Shown in pieces: positions 61,919 through 64,000 of a stretch of 64,000 bases of DNA. The DNA is taken from positions 62,001-126,000 of the forward strand of contig NZ_APNL01000011.1 in the NCBI RefSeq assembly GCF_040361435.1, given 5' to 3'. The DNA comes from Salinisphaera sp002433465. Its GTDB lineage: Bacteria; Pseudomonadota; Gammaproteobacteria; Nevskiales; Salinisphaeraceae. The translations under genes and the position numbers were made by a program. The notes beneath the pieces were generated by a model, which worked only from the letters and a program-made list of their open reading frames with translations, did not search any database and had not been told where the DNA came from. Position 1 is the stretch's first letter; every line of letters begins with the position of its first letter.

Positions 61919-62881
61919 ATGAAGGGTGATGTTATCCGACGTGTTCGAGCCGCGGTGGTTGCCGGGCTGTGTCTGTTATTCGCAGGGCCTGGCTATAGCG
62001 GCTGGCTTTTTTTTCACGGCGACGATTCGGGGCCGGCCGGGTATACCGAAACGCGGTACCCGATCGTGCTGGTGCACGGCTGGTTCGGCTTCGACGCCAT
62101 CGGGCCGATCGACTACTTCTCTGCCATTCCCGAAGCGCTGCGTCAGGGCGGTGCCGAGGTCTACGTTGCCCAGATATCGGCGGCGAACTACACCGAAGTC
62201 CGCGGAGAGCAGCTATTGGCTCAGGTGCGCGAAATCCTGGCCTTGAGCGGTGCTGAAAAAGTAAATTTGATCGGCCACAGCCACGGCGGCCCGACAACGC
62301 GGTATGTCGCCGGCGTGGCGCCCGAGCTGGTGGCTTCGGTGACCAGCGTTGCGGGAGTCAACCGTGGCAGCCCGGTTGCCGATTTTCTGGTGCCGGCACA
62401 CGATGAGCCCGTGAGTGGCCCGCTGCTCGATCGCACCGTGACCGCACTTGCGGGTCTGGTGGATCTACTCTCCGAGGGCGGTTACCCGCAGGACTCGCGG
62501 GCGGCCCAATACTCCCTGAGCACCCGCGGCGCGGCAGAGTTCAATGCCCGGTTTGCCGCTGGCATACCGGCCGATTGCGGTGACGGTGAGCACGTCGTCG
62601 ACGGCGTTCGCTATTACTCCTGGACCGGCATACGCCAGGTAACAACCCTCGTGGATCCGACCGATTCGCTGCTGGCCATCACCGCGACGGCTTTTCGAGG
62701 CAAGCCCAACGACGGGTTGGTCGGCCAGTGTTCGAGCAAGCTCGGCGAGGTGATTCGAGACGACTATGCCCAGAACCACCTTGACGAAATCAATCAGGTC
62801 GCGGGACTTGTCGGCTTCGGACAGGATGTACCCGAACTCTATCGCCAGCACGCCAATCGGTTGAAAAACGCCGGTCTTTAA
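61919..62881 (+). CDS. Secreted triacylglycerol lipase (family I)
   Basis: Secreted lipase of 320 residues. An N-terminal signal (RAAVVAGLCLLFAGPGYS) precedes the alpha/beta hydrolase domain with VLVHGWFGFD (oxyanion region), the nucleophile GHSHGG, the aspartate in PNDGLVGQCSS and the histidine in NHLDEINQVAGL, as in Pseudomonas family I.1/I.2 lipases. GGGAGGGGG precedes the ATG. A lipase foldase gene follows after five bases, as these enzymes need a periplasmic steric chaperone before type II secretion. Confidence 0.93.
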   Translation: MKGDVIRRVRAAVVAGLCLLFAGPGYSGWLFFHGDDSGPAGYTETRYPIVLVHGWFGFDAIGPIDYFSAIPEALRQGGAEVYVAQISAANYTEVRGEQLLAQVREILALSGAEKVNLIGHSHGGPTTRYVAGVAPELVASVTSVAGVNRGSPVADFLVPAHDEPVSGPLLDRTVTALAGLVDLLSEGGYPQDSRAAQYSLSTRGAAEFNARFAAGIPADCGDGEHVVDGVRYYSWTGIRQVTTLVDPTDSLLAITATAFRGKPNDGLVGQCSSKLGEVIRDDYAQNHLDEINQVAGLVGFGQDVPELYRQHANRLKNAGL

Positions 62882-62886
62882 ACGGC

Positions 62887-63918
62887 ATGCGTGCTCGCTA
62901 CGTCCTGTTCATTGGAGTGGTTCTGGCCGGCGGCGGGGCGGTCGCCCTATGGCCCGACCAATCCGGGGTGGCCAGCCGAGCGGGGGCTTCGATCTCCGCG
63001 CGGCCGGCGACAGCGGCAAACCCGTCGACGCTCGGCGCTGACGGCGCGGCCGAGGGGACTCCGGGCGCGCCTGTGGCTAACGCGGAGCGACCCTTGCCGT
63101 CCCATGCCGGCACATCCGTGGATGGCGGCGTCACCCTCGACAACGAAGGGCGGCTGGTGGTTACCCGTGATCTGCGGCGGATGTTCGACTATTTTCTGAC
63201 CGGTATCGGCCGCGTAGGCATGGCGCAAATCCAGGCACGGCTGACTCGCTATCTCGACTCTCTCGGGCTGTCCGAGGCGGCCCAGGCGGAAGTGCTCGAT
63301 GTTTATCGCGACTACATTGCCTATCGGCAACGCGTACAACAGATGCCGCGTGCCGATGCCACGGCCGCTGCGCTGGCGCAGACGCTGCAAACGCGTGAAG
63401 CGCTCCGGCGGGAAGTGCTGGGGGTCGCGGTGGCCGACGCGTTTTTCAACGAAGACGACAGGATGGCTCGCTATCTGGTTGCAAGACGTGAACTGCAACA
63501 CACGCCGGGGTTGAGCGATGCCGAGCGCGAGCAGCGGCTTGAACTGCTCGAGCGCATGCTGCCGGATCGAATCCGCGAGGCACGACAGCACGCCACGCTG
63601 CCGGGCCGTGCGCACGTGCAGATCGAGCGAATGCGCGAAGCGGGCGCAAGCGACGCCCAGATAAGGGCACGCCGAGAGGCCATGCTTGGCCCTGACGCCG
63701 CTCAGCGTTTGGCGCAGGTCGATGCACGTCGCGATGCCTGGCAGCGGCGCTACGACGATTATCGGCGCGCGCATGACCGGATCCTGGCCAATCCCGGCTT
63801 GGCACCTCCTGATCGGGACGAGGCACTTGAGTCGCTTCGCCAGACGCGGTTCACGGCAGCGGAGCGGCGCCGCGTGCTATCGCTGGATTACGTCAACGAG
63901 ATGAAGTCGCGAAATTAG
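62887..63918 (+). CDS. lifO: Lipase foldase (LifO/Lif)
   Basis: Membrane-anchored steric chaperone of 343 residues that folds the lipase encoded just upstream. One N-terminal anchor (about 5-21), a Ala/Pro/Gly-rich linker (about 22-80) and the helical foldase domain are visible. The conserved signature RRMFDYFLTGIG matches the RxxFDYxLSAxGE motif of the family. The rest is a long series of amphipathic helices that wrap the lipase. Gap of five bases to the lipase. Confidence 0.92.
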   Translation: MRARYVLFIGVVLAGGGAVALWPDQSGVASRAGASISARPATAANPSTLGADGAAEGTPGAPVANAERPLPSHAGTSVDGGVTLDNEGRLVVTRDLRRMFDYFLTGIGRVGMAQIQARLTRYLDSLGLSEAAQAEVLDVYRDYIAYRQRVQQMPRADATAAALAQTLQTREALRREVLGVAVADAFFNEDDRMARYLVARRELQHTPGLSDAEREQRLELLERMLPDRIREARQHATLPGRAHVQIERMREAGASDAQIRARREAMLGPDAAQRLAQVDARRDAWQRRYDDYRRAHDRILANPGLAPPDRDEALESLRQTRFTAAERRRVLSLDYVNEMKSRN

Positions 63919-64000
63919 CCAATCACGTCCGCGCTGCGTTGGCGGGCAAGGTGCAAGGGTCAGCGATGTCGCTGGGTGGCCGGCGCTGGCGAACAAGCGG
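63919..64000. other. Right edge, no gene seen
   Basis: 82 bases after the foldase stop; nothing recognised. Confidence 0.4.

Noticed and set aside
1..64000. tRNA or rRNA genes
   Set aside because: No cloverleaf with a T-arm GGTTCGANTCC pattern or rRNA-like stretch was recognised on either strand by eye; a covariance search would be decisive.

Overview
The window is high-GC DNA from a free-living gammaproteobacterium. The gene order mreB-mreC-mreD-mrdA-mrdB-mltB-rlpA-dacA-dat-ybeD-lipB, the accB-accC-prmA-fis-purH block and the lipase plus Lif-type foldase pair fit that class. A marine or halophilic lineage such as Salinisphaera is my best guess, but this is inference from gene content only.

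Layout. 1-10.3 kb (minus strand): rod-shape and cell-wall operon running into the D-amino-acid transaminase and lipoate genes. 10.6-13.8 kb (plus): gatCAB, then about 0.6 kb of imperfect tandem repeats and a YjbQ-family gene. 15.1-19.3 kb (minus): a tightly coupled three-gene operon of a copper-radical oxidase, an unknown exported protein with two internal repeats, and a Cu/Zn superoxide dismutase. 19.6-27.7 kb (minus): purH, fis, prmA, accC, accB, aroQ, a TlpA-like thioredoxin, dsbD and cutA. 27.9-30.4 kb (plus): a 1-Cys peroxiredoxin and ilvD.

30.6-34.9 kb is an accessory block of lower GC. It is an array of integron gene cassettes: six small plus-strand genes separated by attC recombination sites whose end boxes pair exactly as integron theory predicts. 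No integron integrase lies in the window, so this is a CALIN-type array or the distal part of a chromosomal integron. Its genes are a lipoprotein, membrane proteins, a HEPN-like protein, a DUF3800 protein and an unknown. 34.9-38.8 kb holds further accessory genes (EamA transporter, DUF3592 protein, small exported protein, a 24-residue membrane microprotein).

38.8-46.0 kb looks like a catabolic module: an acyl-CoA synthetase, a complete DctPQM TRAP transporter and a GAF/PucR-type activator, suggesting uptake and CoA activation of a carboxylic acid. 46.4-48.8 kb: a diguanylate cyclase with an I-site, a small anchored protein and an HD-domain protein. 49.0-52.4 kb: a phosphodiester-glycosidase-like protein, a SnoaL-like protein and a Tat-exported PhoD phosphatase. 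53.0-57.8 kb: a receiver-EAL protein translationally coupled to a multi-PAS hybrid histidine kinase. 58.7-61.6 kb: a Fur-family regulator and katG. 61.9-63.9 kb: a secreted lipase and its foldase. No rRNA, tRNA, CRISPR array or complete insertion sequence was recognised.
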